A stretch of DNA of 64,000 bases from Dermanyssus gallinae (GCA_003439945.1 QVRM01006790.1:53741-117740); one strand, 5' to 3'. Positions 11,382 to 24,225 are shown, numbered from the stretch's first letter. Notes: generated from the letters alone by a model not told the origin. A program made the numbers and translations.

Positions 11382-13523
11382 GCGCTCCCCCAACTCATTG
11401 AGCTGGCGCGGCGACGCAAATGAGACACCATTAGTCTTTGTTATCGGAAACATAATTCCTGCAAGGCGACGGTGGCGGCGGCAGCGGCAGCTGTACCACC
11501 ACCATCACCACCGACAGCGGCACATGCGCGTCGCGCACAGGCTCCCTAAGGATTCTTTGGCTTGACGTTCCCACTCACTCGGCCGAGTGGTTGTCGAGTC
11601 TATTTTGCAGTACGACCAACCACGACTGCGAACCACCAGCTTCTAACTACCTGCCTGCATATCTGGAGCTATCTGCCTATTTGACGGCCGGCGGTTGACT
11701 GCACCTCCCGAGCCAAGCAGAGGCGAGATACACGCTCACACACACCCACCCACAGAGACACAGATACGCACACTTACATCATATTATTGTCTATATCTCG
11801 ACTTCACTTACTGCTGCCACAGGCGAACAATTGCTACGACGAAAGACTACTCGAAATACGTAATGTAGACTCTGACTTTAAATCGATGAACAAATGAATG
11901 AATGGCTCGGCACACCGTGCTGTTGCTTCAGCTGCTGCCCGGCCACAAACATATCTTTGCCCCGAGGGCGTTGTTGCCGTCTTAAGTCCAAGAGTAGGAC
12001 GTGTCCTTGCGCGCTTTACCGCGACGATGCATTTGTTGCACCTCTCCTGTGTTATACGTATCGTGTTGTTTTATGTTGTCATCGACACTACCACTACTGC
12101 GTGGGCAAGCGGTTAGGCAGACAGACGTACAGGCGGCAAGAATAACCTGGGACCGGCTGTAGATGGCGTTGCGGTCAGATCAATCGTTGTGGCTAGCACA
12201 CTACCGTGCACAATGCAACTTTCGCCGATGAAAGCCTAACGAGAGAAACGCAAGACAGGTGAACCAAATGTTTGCTGCTGCTGATCCTATGATCCAACCA
12301 ATCATGGAAGCGAACGTACGCGATCTGAGAGTGGTAAGTAGCACGCACTACCGCTTCCCCATGATAAGCTATTTAGCGCCGTATCATTAGCTTGCAACGA
12401 CGCGCTTGCTGTTAGCAGTAATCTTCCGTCTTGCAGAGCCGTCTGAGGAACGTATACCTATTCATTAAAGGTATGGCGTTATTAACGGACCAAAGGCAAA
12501 TGTTGGTTGCCCTCTACCCCTATTTGCATATATGTGTGCAGACGAGGTTGCTTCTGCGACGAGCGGAGACGTTTTAGGACTGATTATGGACGGAAGCAAA
12601 TAGCAATATCGATGCGGCGCAAATAGGCACTTTACAAGTGTTTAATAGTGCGTGTGCCGTGTGCGATTAAACAGAGTATGGCATGTGTTCTTAGTGGGTT
12701 CCTGCATTTCTTGCACTTACAACGCATTTTTTGAAGTGATGGTGTTAGATAAAAAAAATTGACGATTTTGGAACACCACCTTATTCGCCCGACGTTTCAC
12801 CAGTAGACTATTGTCCGGCCTAAAAAGGAAAATCTAAGTTTTAAGGTTATGTTTTGTATTTAACGTTCGTGTTAACAAACAGGGGTATGAGCTTAAACAT
12901 AATGTAAATTAAGCTAATGATAGGTAGGGATTAAGTTTGTAATTTAGTTTCTACTATATATATATATAAAGTCCGAACAAGCAGCTGTCATCTTTGAACA
13001 GTCCCCGCGGACAGTTCTGCCCTCTCTTCACACAGAGAGCAGGGTTGGACATTTATATTAAAAAAAAATACTCTTTACGGGCATGCTGGTGAGTTTTTCG
13101 TGCAATTTTTAGTTGATATAAGCGGCCTTGCGGGAAAGCTATTCGTAAACTTGTGCAAAAGCTTCACAGGACACATTCAGTACGTGACGTGTCCATACGT
13201 GACAGACCACGGAGTGCTCGTTCGGCTGAAAATGTCGCTGCTGTGGCCGACAGTGTGGAACAACGTCCAAAAGCATCAGCTCTGTCGCAACAACTGCGGC
13301 AGAAGCAAGAATTGCGTCTTTGGTGTACCTCAGCCTGGTCTATTCTATAGTGGTTCTATATATATATATATACGCCTGCAGTATCTGCTGCCAAAGGTAA
13401 GAATAGTTGGGCAACTCTATCCGTTGAGTGAGTTCTACTTATTTGCCGTAGCCGGTTAAATTCAGGCGAACTAGCATATTTTTGTGTCTGGACGTAATAA
13501 GCGTATTCTGCGACTCAGCATTT

Positions 13524-13529
<6 letters not shown>

Positions 13530-13556
<27 letters not shown>
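13530..13556. repeat. (TA)n microsatellite
   Basis: 27 bp of alternating TA. Confidence 0.95.
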
Positions 13557-13561
<5 letters not shown>

Positions 13562-15675
13562 GGCATTTTACATAGTATAATAAGAATGACGCGGACCACT
13601 AATAGATTGAGGTTGTAAATTGATCGTTTAATACAACCAAACGGCAAGCTGTCCAAATTGTCGCTGGCTGCCCTTCGACTTCCAGTCGTACTCACTCATG
13701 AATTAGTTGATCTGCACGGCAAACGGTTGCCACACAACGTCAGGAGACTCTGGTCGTCAGGGCCGCTTGCAGCAGCAGCAATAGCCTGTCCTCTTTTACG
13801 ATCCATCCACCCGGAGAACCTTGTTGTTGATGGTCTTCGTTTTAAGGCTACCATTACAGCTGCTGCTGCTGCTGTTGCTGCGTCTACCGTCGTTGGCGGT
13901 TACTTTATAACCGGTGATGTGCCTAATGCGTTGCACTGCTGTCCTGCTGCCCTAACCTATCGCCCTCCAAGCCAAGCTGGCCAGCTACATGCTGTTGTGC
14001 CCTTATGGCTTGACATACAGTGTGTGTCTGTCCAGCAACGACGAACAGCTTCTCTTTGAGCCATTGGCAAGTCTGCTTGTTCGCGCCGATAGCGGCGGAG
14101 GTAACGAACGGTCTTTTGGTTGTCTGCTACGCGGGACGTTACTCTTCGTATCGTCGTCGTCGTCAGCGTCGTCGTTCACCTCGCCGATAGCCTCTTCTGG
14201 CCGGCCGACGCTTAGATCCTGCACTACAGTTATTCTCGACGCCCCCCCCCCCCCACGAGCAGCCGTTGTCGTGCTGAGTGCTTTGGTAACAGCGAGTAAG
14301 ATGAAGACTCGTGTGCGCCTTGCGTGAGCCTTGGATGTCCGGAGAGTCCAGGTCGCCGGCATCGCCGCCGCCGACGACGACGCTGCTAATAATGATGAGA
14401 AGACGCCGACGACAACGCTGCTGATAATGATGAGAACACAGCCCCCTTCACGGAATGGAGTTGGCAAAAAATTAGCCGCAAGTGGAAGATACTACAGCAG
14501 CACCAGCAGCGGCGGCAAGCGTAAACAACATCGGCAACGACATTGGCAGCGTTGTCGAGCGATGCGTGGAGAAGACATTCCGCTTCCGCTCTGTAACGTC
14601 TCCTTCCTTCCCCTCCCCTCTCTCTCTCTCTCGTCTCCACTCTCGGAGCGGGGAGGGAGATACGCGGCGGTGGGCGCGTGGTAGAGGGGTAACTCGGACC
14701 AGAGGCCAATGGTGATGGTCAGTGGCCGACGGCAGGACACGTCGTCTGCTAGCACGCTGTCTAATTTTAATTACATGTGCCCTCGCCGCCGCTGCAGCTG
14801 CTGCTGCTGCTACTGTTGCTTCTTAGCTTTGGGCCGCCCCCACTTGCCCCGCGTTGCCTCGGCTTGACCTCGGCGACGTCCGGCGGCGTTTGAGTGCTGC
14901 GTGCGTAGAGACCGACAGACAGAGACAGTTGCACCGCCACTGGCGCGCGCGGTCATCGTCGTCGTCGTCGTTGTTCCTGTGTTCGGTCGTTAATGCCGGG
15001 AGCACAAGCAGCAACCACGCCAAGAGCTGTTGCTGGCTGGGCTGAAACGTCAGCAAGCGGGCAGGCGGGCTGGTGGGGGTTGTGGGGTGCGGAGAACGGG
15101 ATGTTAGTCTCGTGCTACGAATGAACGCCGCCACCACCGCCTGCTGCTACTGCTGCTGGAAAAGGGCAAGAAGCCCCAGCGGTGGCAGAGCGGCAAAGCA
15201 ACAGCAGCTCAGCAGCAACAGCAGCAGCAGAAGCAGTAACCGCAGGAGAAGGATGGATATATTATGCTGGCGCAGCGTCCCTGAGCGAAGAAGCGGGGAG
15301 GGGGGGGGCAAGGGGCTCTGCTACAACTATGCACCCACTAGGCAACCAACCGCAAGAGAAGGGCAGCCGAGGAGGTATCAATTTGCCGAATTAAGAATAA
15401 TGGACGTTGGCCGCCCGACCAGACGAACGTCTCCAGCGCTATCGCCGACGCGGGGGGAAGGGGGGGGGGGCGCGCCGTCCGCCACTGAACGCCCACCGCA
15501 GTCTCCAAACCCTAGCCTTAGTGGTCACGACCTAGGTCTGCCGCAACGAGGCGGCGGGCCAGCAGTCACCGAAGCAGACGCGCGCGCATACATACACACA
15601 AACATGCGTCGACGCTAGAAAACGACATTCCTCGGGTTACGCGTTTCGCATCTATTTTACTACGCTATATGTATA
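13557..15675. other. No gene recognised; CTG/CAG, GTC and poly-C rich
   Basis: Contains CTG runs (13858-13880, 14795-14820), GTC/GTT runs (14150-14175, 14955-14980), poly-C at 14242-14254, a CT run (14615-14640) and CAG/CAA runs (15195-15240). Frames of up to 181 codons exist on both strands, but they are built on these repeats and overlap one another. Confidence 0.45.
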
Positions 15676-15840
15676 GTAGCAAAGCTATTGCCTTGCATTC
15701 GGGAGGTCGTGGGTTCATGTCCTGTGTCGGCTAGTCTTAAATTAGCTTTTATAGTCTCCACTTTAGACAAGCCGGAGTGAACTATAATCGGAAAATGACC
15801 CCGTCCCGTACGGCCCTGGTCCGCCTAAATATAAATACTA
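15676..15840 (+). mobile_element. tRNA-derived SINE-like repeat (family 3), copy A
   Basis: The segment around 15680-15722 reads like a degenerate tRNA head, with a B-box-like GGGTTCATGTCC at 15711-15722. The core CTATTGCC-TGCATTCGGGAG is shared with a minus-strand copy at 46525-46590, which shows it is a dispersed repeat. Its 3' part runs into the TA array at 15850. The exact ends are not defined. Confidence 0.45.
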
Positions 15841-15845
15841 TTATA

Positions 15846-15849
<4 letters not shown>

Positions 15850-15900
<51 letters not shown>
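15850..15900. repeat. (TA)n microsatellite
   Basis: 51 bp of uninterrupted TA, directly downstream of a SINE-like repeat. Confidence 0.97.
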
Positions 15901-15903
<3 letters not shown>

Positions 15904-18900
15904 GTGCATACATACACGTTTCGTTTGTAACTTTCTTTGAACTCGACGACAATTGTCATAGCCAATTTCTGCTAGCCTCTAATACGCAAATTACGCTACG
16001 TTTCACGTTCTTATTATTACTATTGTTGGCATTTGTCTATAATAATTGTACAGAATAGCTTAGTGTTTGACGGTGCGATAATAGTTCTTCGCAGCCGAGT
16101 ATTCAAAAGTCTCGTAAGCAACCTGTAAATGGCGTTGTCACATGCTTACACTGACCGCCTACTTTTTAATGGTGCAACTCATACCTACATCGGTTTATTA
16201 TTGTCCTAATTGTATACAATATGTACAACACAAAATCATCTAGAGAACTACGCAGTGAAGATTTTATAGATGGACAAGCTTCTTACTCATCCACGTCTTT
16301 GCGTGATACCTCGGATGATTGTGATCAGATTGCCTGCAAACATATTACGTAAAGACTGTGTGTTGGGGTTCATTGCGAGTCTAGTATAGCCATATCGATT
16401 TCTATCTTTTCTACGGTTTTCAGCGCTCAGCGACAATTCCCGGTATCTGCAGGTGCGGGGGGTCAATGTCCAACGTTTTGCCGACCTGCTTTCCCACGAC
16501 AGTCCTTTTAGGCTTACGTCCGTTCAAACCGTAGTGCCCGACATAGATTTTCAGTGAACAGCGGGGCTCCCTCTATAAGGTCTATGAGCACACAAGGTGC
16601 ATTCGGGTGTGATCCCAGGATGCGCTTCAGGAAAGCTGGTTCAACAGGGCAGCCAGAACCTTAGCGTTAAGTTGTTCCCGTATTATTTGAATGCCCTAAG
16701 CCGTCCTACGAACAGTCTTGGTAGTTTGGAGGGAGGGGGGGGGGGCTGCAGAGGCGACTTCCGAATGACTGCGATTTATGTCCAGGCCACCATTGCCCCC
16801 TGGCTGGCATTCTGTTGAATGGATTTGACAACGCTGCCCTTCAGCGCTTGTTGCAACTCGCAAAATAGAATTCCGAGTTCTTTATGGCGCAGCTTCGTAG
16901 TCTATTCAGAAAGACTCGGCGGCGAAACGGCGATTCTCAAAGTCTACGCTTTACCTCAACTACGGGATGCGCGTAGCCGATTCTACATCTACGCATACAG
17001 TTATTGCAATCTTCAACACAACATTCTAAAACCATGTACGTTGTTTGCACTGCTTTTCAGTTGTTTTTTTTGTTAGTCATAGTACCGAGCCCTGTGTTCG
17101 AGGGAGAGTTCTTACGCTACGCGTAGAGTTTAGAAAACCAATTCGTAAATAAAAGCAAATATCTGCAACGTGTATGCAATACGTTTACGGAGACGTCGCA
17201 CTGCAAACAGCGTCCGACTTGTTACAAGGTAGACGATAGGAATCGCTATAAATAACGCTATAATATCATCCGATGACGATACACCTTTTAGTTAAGACGT
17301 TATTACTAATGGTATGCGTTTCGCATATGATAATCCTACAGTATTGCAACGTATTACTATCAGACCTCTTAAGGTCCGATAATAAATCTATCAACAGCCT
17401 TATTAATGCAGCTATATATATATATAGTGATGCTGCAAGTCGAACTTTATTTATTCCCCATTTCGTCGGTACGACAGGAATACTGTTCTGACTCCGGTTG
17501 CATTGTAACAAGATTACTGCCACTTTCTATATCACTACCACTACTATTATTAATAGAGGCTTTTAAAATCTGCGACAATGGCCAATATGTCAAGGTTTGT
17601 CAGGGAAAAGTTGTTGTTGCAGCTGTTGTCGTTGGCATAATCAAACCCATTTAGCCTTATAGCTACGTAGTTAAGTTGCCAGCAACTACTATAGTGCCAT
17701 CATTGTCCGCCTCGTAACGAAACCAGTGTTTCATACGAAATTTAAATAGATTTTGTTCCTATTCAGCAAATGTATCCATCGGACAACAAAGCTCACTCCA
17801 ATCTAACCTCCCAACAAGGAAGATCACCAAAGAATGCACTCACAACCAAATCTCATAATCGACAACCCGAGCCGAGCATTGGACTAATTGATTCATTGTT
17901 GCTGCTATGGAAGGTCCCGTTTTAACGTTTTTTTGTTTAACTGTTCAAACATTCTATTTCTTTATCACAATAAAACAAGTGTGTGCTTCAACTTATCATG
18001 TAAACCTACGTATTGTTAGCAGTATGCGAACTGCAGGCACTTAAGTCGAACGGTACGTCGGCTATTCCGGCTACGCCACAGCCGGTCTCGCTATAACGGC
18101 AGCTGCTGCTGCTGTTGGCTGCTGTTATTGCTGCTACCACGAGCAGTCGGACAAGGCAAGCCATGCATGACACAGTGCGGCAGCCAACCGTGCTTTGTTT
18201 CTTCAAAACATGCGCCAGCCGACTGAATATGGCGCGCGCTAGCTGGTTAGAGGCTGGTTAGATCTGAAGCGGCTCGTGTACGACGAAGCACCACGAAGTG
18301 CAGAACCTTCCGTGCAGAACCTTGTGCGATTGCGCTTGACACGCTTGATCCATACGGTGTATATGTGTGTGTAGATGCGTCTGGCGGGTGGGCATGTTTG
18401 TGTGGAGTTGCTACTGGTTGTGGTTTTATGCTCACCACTCGGTGAGGGCACGCTGGGTACCAGATTTCGCCACGCTGCGAGTGCGTGTCGGACACTCGAT
18501 AGAGCGTAGGCCACGTACAGCAGTTGCATTTGCTGCGTCTGGAAGTAGCGTCTCGTCACCCACCCACCCGTGCAGGCAGGCAGACAGCCAGCCAGCAACC
18601 AGCTATATAAAGCAGCTGCGATAGGCTGGATGCTGCTAGCCACGCAACGATTTGCCACGCAAATTTGCAGGCTACGAACGCGTAGCGAGTTTTTCGTCTC
18701 TCTCTCTCTCTCCCTCGCACGCTATCTTCCTCTCTCTCTGTCTCTCTGTCTCTCGTCTTTAACAGTGTCTGGGACAATATACGCACACGATAACAACATT
18801 GCCCTGCACGGCCACTTTTCTTATCTCCTAAGTAGAAGCAATTTGCTTACTTGCTTGCTGGCTGGCAGCCTGCCGACGTATACTGCAGTCTACTTACTGC

Positions 18901-21900
18901 TCGAGTGTTATTAAGTTGTGCTGCTATCCCTGCTGTAAGGTTGTTGCAAAGGTCGGCGTCTTGATGCTCTCTCGTGCAGCAGCAGCAGCAGCAACAACAG
19001 CAACAATAGTCGTGCTATCTCGTTTTTGCTGTGCTGTCGGTGTACTCTGCCGTACATAACATCATCTTACGTAATACGCCGCACGTATACGCATCATGTA
19101 CCAAACACCTATTTAGTCGGTTACACAAGAAATAAGTCCTCGGCGAACTACACACAGATTTAACTCAATTTAGTGAAATACAGTATCGGTGATGTTTTAT
19201 GGTTTTTACAAGCCGTGTACGAGAGAGTAATTTTTTAGCCCTTATTCGCACAATCAGGCTCAGTTGCATCAATGCACGCTTCAGTGTTTTCTTTTAGCTT
19301 GTTGATTATTTTGTACACGTTGATCTTCAAAAAACACACAGAAAACAAGTCTAACAGCGCTGACTCGTAATATTTTGAAGACAAGTGAATGTCCCCGTAA
19401 GGCGAGTACGAGATATTATATGCTCAAAGGCTGAATTGTCTTGCAGGATGTGTGGCCTGTGGTACCATTTTGTTGAAACCAGAGCACACACTTGAATCGA
19501 TTCCGTCCAAATTTGACCAACGACATTTCAGTATCATGCTGCGTTGACACTCGCCATTCACCGTGGAGTGAAAACAATAATGATCTAATAATTTATTTGA
19601 ATCAGAGGCCACATTAGACTCTTGTATACGGCATACGTAACGGCTCTTCGTAAATCGCGTGAGTGTTCTCGGTGGTCTAAATTCACCTTTGTTCATTCAA
19701 ACTTCTATTCTGATAGTAATAGGCTTTAAAATACATCAGCTTAAGGTCGCCATAAGAGAAGGTCGCGTAAGACCTAGTTGTTGAACACGACGTTCCACAC
19801 GTTTAGTGTTCTGTTTACGTTTACAGTATTGCTGCTCGCATTTCAGCTGCAAATCTTCCAAACTTGATGCATTGCTGTGCGTCTGAAGGCTGACGGTACA
19901 ATCCAACAATCGGTAGAAGTGCGTTACCGCTGGCAAATTTGTCGCATCAGTAGTAACAGTACGAATAACGTTGCATCGCATTCTAACAGCAGCAGGTCAT
20001 CAGTAGCATGTCATGCGCGTAAATCGTCATGTCGCAGTGCTAGCTAAGGGCGTCTACCTACCGCATTCCTTACGTAGCGCTGCTGCTATACATCGTCTAT
20101 GCAATGACGTTGCTACTGTTGTTTTTGTTGCTGCCGCCGTCGCCTCCCAGCCGTCCGTTGGTCGGGACCTAGAAAAGAAAGGGGGCATTTTTATCGCTGT
20201 TGTCACGACTTGGCGGAACGATGTCGCGTGGCGTGTTCCTTGTAGGTGGTTGGGCTTTGCCCGTGATTGACAGGCCTATCAGTCAAGATGTTGTGTGTAT
20301 GTGTGTTTGCATGTAAATCCGTGTGTGTGTGTGCATTTAGACCACTAATGTTTACTCCTATTGCTGCCAGCCTCTGGTACTACTTACTGTAAGAACTACA
20401 GGAATTGAGCACATTTGGCTCCGAGCCCCATTAAGTCGGGTCCGGTAGGCCTGACTCGGCTCAGCTTGGCTTGGCTCGACGTGTGCTGACGGTAGCCTAG
20501 TCTGTGGTACGGCAAGCAGACAATGCGATCGGACAAAGGGCGGGCACGATCAGAAGGTCAGAACCTGCCGCTTATCCTACGTAAAGGCACCAGCAGCAGG
20601 GGCTGACCCCATCTTCACCTCTAAACTCCCATAGCCCATCGCTCTACCCCCCACGATCCGACCAACCGACCCTCTAACGAGGCGGACTACTCGTGAGGTC
20701 TGTGTGGCAGTTCGCCTGACAACAAGAACAGCAACAACAACAAAAGCAACGGCAGCGGTGACTTCAGTCAACATACATCCATTCATCTATCTATCCATCG
20801 ATCTTGCGGCCGGGAAGATTGGCCACGGTCGGATTGGCGCCGGGCGAGGTAACGGCGCTGAGGGTCCTTGCAGTCGCCGCCAATGCCACTGCTGCTGCTG
20901 CTACCGCTGCTGCACTTCAATCCTTCACCCTTCACGCAATCCCACGCCCTATAGAGCGCTAGGTCTGCGCGACAAAGTGAATCTAGCCTTTTCCTCAAGA
21001 AGCCAGCAGCAGCCTCAATGGGCTTTTCCCACTACCACTACTGTCACCGCCACCACCACCGCCACAACCACTAGCCTTTATTGGCGCAGACTTTCATTGG
21101 TGACACTTTTCGTTACGGCCGACAACAATGACAATAACAACAGCAACGGCATCAAGGGCAACAAGGGCAACAACAACAACAACAAGGTGATAAGAACCAA
21201 GCGGGCGACCCTTCTGCCTCTGTCTAAGTATTGTAATGCTGACGCTGCCGACGCTGCTGGGTCAATCCATTTAGTTAGCGTGGTGGGCGTTTTTGTTGTG
21301 GTTCTTATAGTTACTGTCATCAGGCTAGTCGTGCTGTAGTTGTAGCAACTCTTCTGCCAACTCAAGAAAGCAGCAGAATTGTTATGCCTAATAGCCCAAA
21401 ATATCGTTGCACTTACATTTATCCTTTTGGCTCGTCTTTTTTCATCATCCTTCATCTTGGCTCACGGATGCATCTCGGTGACGTTCGTAAAAAAACGGAC
21501 GTGTGACCTCTAACAGTTTGCCAGGCTTGACCTCGCGATGGTGCCTCCACGGCTGTGTAAACGACAAACGTAAGGTTATAATATTGCAACATTTTTTTTG
21601 GCATTATTTTCCTAGTTGAACCTTAAGTTAGCGAGAAACAAATCCATCCGAAAATAATACGTCTCGCAATTGCACATTTTGTGCACCTATATCAAGCAAA
21701 AACACCAGTGTCACAAATTGTAGTAATTTCACTCTCACTCCGAAACAAGACTTCTCACAGACCATGTTCCATTGAAAAACCTTTTGTCTCAACGAGCTCT
21801 ACAATTCTATAGATCGCTCTCGAAATATTCCTGAAGCACCCTGTCGATATGTGTATATGCGCAGGTTATTTAGTACGTTTTCTAACTTTGAGATCTTAGA

Positions 21901-22054
21901 CTTTTTGAAGAGACCAAACAATTTAAAAACCGATTCCTCTTTTTTATACTGTTTTACCATACTTAATAAGCATACATGTTTATTACGTATTACGTTATTC
22001 TACATATGGCGAAAATCACGTAACAAAAGAAAAAATAATTTGTATATATATATA
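15901..22054. other. No gene recognised
   Basis: Partly unique sequence with short TA (17410-17426), CT (18695-18755), CAG/CAA (18979-19010), TG (20320-20334) and AAC (21170-21185) tracts. Minus-strand frames at 19424-19696 and 19736-19981 are in phase with each other and not low-complexity, but stops separate them and no motif was recognised. A TATATAAAG at about 18604 is a TATA-like sequence without other promoter support. Confidence 0.4.
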
Positions 22055-22262
22055 CAGTCCCTGAAAAAAATATAGGGCCACCCATTTTTGTTGCATTTCA
22101 CGCATTTATTATAACCAATCGTGTAAATATCACAGTGATACATGCTCACAGAGTAACAGCGGAGACTTCTATCGACATGTGGGGTCTCGAATTACTTTGA
22201 ACCACGAGATTTTCACATTTGGCACAGCTACACCGCGAAAAAAATTATAAGGCCACTAGCAA
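22055..22262 (+). repeat. Tc1 left terminal inverted repeat
   Basis: About 208 bp that pairs with the inverse of the right end at roughly 90% identity by eye. The first 27 bases are identical between ends. Weaker similarity continues to about 22300. Confidence 0.88.
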
Positions 22263-22336
22263 TATACCTGTTTTAACAATTAAATTAAGCGGATTAACGG
22301 CATTTAGGCTAATTTTACGGCATTTAACAACTACAC

Positions 22337-23293
22337 TCAATACCCAGTGAACTTCCCATTAAGTCGGGTAACCTCAAAAGTGCGGTTTGGTATAGTGTTG
22401 AACAAATTTTCGATGACGTCGGCAAGAGCTCGTCTCGAGCCTCGAAAATTGTTTTTTTTGTCGGTGCAAACTTATTGTTCGAGCCAGCTCCACACATTCT
22501 GAATCATATTAAGATCAGGTGAGAGTGCAGGCCAGCGAAGGAGTTCAATGTGACGTTGGTCGAACCAGCTTCTGATCAGCCTGGAGGTGTGAACCGGAGC
22601 GTTATCGTGTGTAAAAACGAAGTCTGACCCTCTCATCCGCTTAAAATGCGCCGATTGCTCTTTTAGTAAATCCCCGTAGCGCGTCGAATAAACACGACCG
22701 TCTTAAAACACAATCGACGACTTTGTATAATACCCAACAGCAGCCCAGATCACCACTGAACCGCCACCTGAGTGACGTTTTGACAAAATTCGTTCTTCCT
22801 TGCGGACATCGTGCGAATAATAGAAAAATCGATCCGATTCATCAAAATAAAGCTTTTTTCATCCGAGAAGAGCACTCTATGTCACTCAGTGGTCCATGAC
22901 ATCGTATCGTGGGCACTCAGTGGTCCATGACATTTAATCGTGGGCGAAGTTAAGACGAACTTTCATCGGTCAGCAGTCAATCGTTGTTTTTTCTTGTGTT
23001 TTTTGCCAATGTGTCTTCCAGAGGAAGCTTTGCACGTTTCGCACGTTCGTTTGCACGTCGGCCGCCGCCGCAATTGCCCTCGCCGAGGGCGCAGAGTTCG
23101 ACGCTTTCTTCAGAATTGCAGCTTGTTTCGTTCCGAAATAGAATTTGGACACCCGAAACTCCTTTTTACGGCGTATTTTTTACCTAATTAACAAAGTTAT
23201 TTACTACTTAGGCACAACGCCCCAATTGACGGGAAATTTTGCGATTAGAGAGGCCGATGTCCTTATAAGCCTTAATATGGGCCTTTTCTTCAT
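22337..23293 (-). pseudogene. Tc1-family transposase (broken)
   Basis: A DDE transposase that would excise and reinsert the element. On the minus strand an N-terminal helix-turn-helix segment is visible near 23220-23290 (IKAYKDIGLSNRKISRQLGR). Next come a lysine-rich linker, LFSDEKSF (first catalytic D) near 22860, HDNAPVHTSR (second D) near 22600, WPALSPDLN near 22530 and a C-terminus ending GKFTGY and a stop at 22337. The spacing is D34E-type, but the third catalytic residue is glutamine (MIQNVW where the family has IENVW). There are stops after SSIVF and after SWLEQ, frame changes, and a 31-bp tandem duplication at 22883-22944 just before the first catalytic motif. It cannot encode an active enzyme. 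Confidence 0.9.
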
Positions 23294-23384
23294 GCATGAG
23301 GCGCCAGCCTAAGCCTATCGTTTCAACAAAGAAAAAACTTCTAGTAGGAGGTCTGCCTTTGTTTCTGTCGAGCCGTTAAATGAG

Positions 23385-23633
23385 CCCAAAGCTCGTAATT
23401 CTGCTTAATTTACCCGTTAAGACACGCATCTTGCTAGTGACATTATCAATTTTTCGCGGTGTAGCCGTGCCAAATGTGAAATCTCGTGGTTCAAAGCAAT
23501 CAGAGACCCCAAATGTCAATGGAAGTCTTCGTTGTTACTCTGTGAGCATGTATCACTGTGATCATTACACGATTGGTAATAATAAATGCGTGAAATGTGG
23601 AAAAAATGTGTGGCCCTATATTTTTTTCAGGGA

Positions 23634-23636
<3 letters not shown>
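23385..23636 (-). repeat. Tc1 right terminal inverted repeat
   Basis: Inverse of the left end. The strong match covers about 23430-23636; a weaker match extends to about 23385. The terminal CAGGGACTG is followed by TA. Confidence 0.88.

Positions 23637-23666
<30 letters not shown>
23637..23666. repeat. (TA)n microsatellite abutting Tc1
   Basis: 30 bp of TA immediately outside the right Tc1 end, including the duplicated TA target. Confidence 0.95.
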
Positions 23667-23668
<2 letters not shown>

Positions 23669-23713
23669 CAAGGCAATGTTGTGAGTCATTTGTCACGTAT
23701 GAGCGACTATATT

Positions 23714-23830
23714 ATGTACGGCTATCGCATGCAAAGTGCCCTTATTCAGAGCCGCACGGGTAGGACGATCAATATTGGTGTTGCTGCTTCTATCGTCGGC
23801 TTTGTTCGTACGAGACAGTTACTTAGTTGT
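23714..23830. repeat. Diverged local duplication, copy 1
   Basis: Starts ATGTACGGCTATCGCAT and contains GACGATCAAT, TTGCTGCTTCTAT and GGCTTTGTT in order. The same words occur in the same order at 24086-24225. Two TA arrays lie between the copies. Confidence 0.85.
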
Positions 23831-23903
23831 ACGTTATTATACCGTGTAAATATTTAATAGTATTAAGCTTTTTTTTGTAATTAAACATATATTACTGTTA
23901 TAC

Positions 23904-23906
<3 letters not shown>

Positions 23907-23944
<38 letters not shown>

Positions 23945-23956
23945 CTGTTTTACTCA

Positions 23957-24013
<57 letters not shown>
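23907..24013. repeat. Two long (TA)n arrays
   Basis: TA runs at 23907-23943 and 23963-24013, separated by ACTGTTTTACTCAATATAT. The phrase ACTGTTATACCCAATAT before the first run resembles that spacer, so the array was itself duplicated. Confidence 0.95.
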
Positions 24014-24015
<2 letters not shown>

Positions 24016-24085
24016 GTACGTTAATAGTATATCATTTGCAATGTGACGAATCTGTGTACCACTCGTCGTGTACAAGGTGATAAAT

Positions 24086-24225
24086 GATGTACGGCTATCG
24101 CATACAAAGTATTGCATTCACAGCCTACTCGGGCGACGATCAATGCTGGTGGTGCCGCTGCTGCTGCTGCTGCTTCTATTTCGACCATAGGCTTTGTTGT
24201 ACTATCGAGCGAGTTGTGCCCTAGT
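24086..24225. repeat. Diverged local duplication, copy 2
   Basis: Partner of 23714-23830. It is longer because of a CTG expansion at 24156-24173 (GCCGCTGCTGCTGCTGCTGC), where copy 1 has only TTGCTGCTTC. Confidence 0.85.

Larger units (their letters stand above)
8773..13529. other. No gene recognised; mixed low-complexity DNA
   Basis: Frames of about 100-230 codons run out of the minisatellite to about 9300, but they overlap each other in three phases and have no known motif. Poly-C runs at 11290-11304 and 11364-11381 and a TA array at 10171-10194 are present. No SINE or transposon end was recognised. Confidence 0.4.
22055..23636. mobile_element. Tc1-family DNA transposon, complete but defective
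   Basis: The element is bounded by inverted copies of CAGTCCCTGAAAAAAATATA and flanked on both sides by TA, the Tc1/mariner target. Length is 1582 bp, normal for Tc1. Both flanks are TA runs (22042-22054 and 23637-23666), so it seems to have landed inside a TA microsatellite. The terminal repeats are about 200 bp long, an arrangement known in some Tc1 elements. The single internal transposase lies on the minus strand and is broken. Confidence 0.93.

Noticed and set aside
15073..15618. 181-codon plus-strand frame
   Set aside because: Composed largely of CAG/CAA and G-rich repeats, with competing frames over the same DNA.
18604..18612. TATATAAAG as a core promoter
   Set aside because: No initiator or downstream gene was found, and TA-rich words are everywhere in the window.
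19424..19981. Two in-phase minus-strand frames of 90 and 81 codons
   Set aside because: Two stops separate them and no domain is recognisable. Without transcript data they are not distinguishable from chance.
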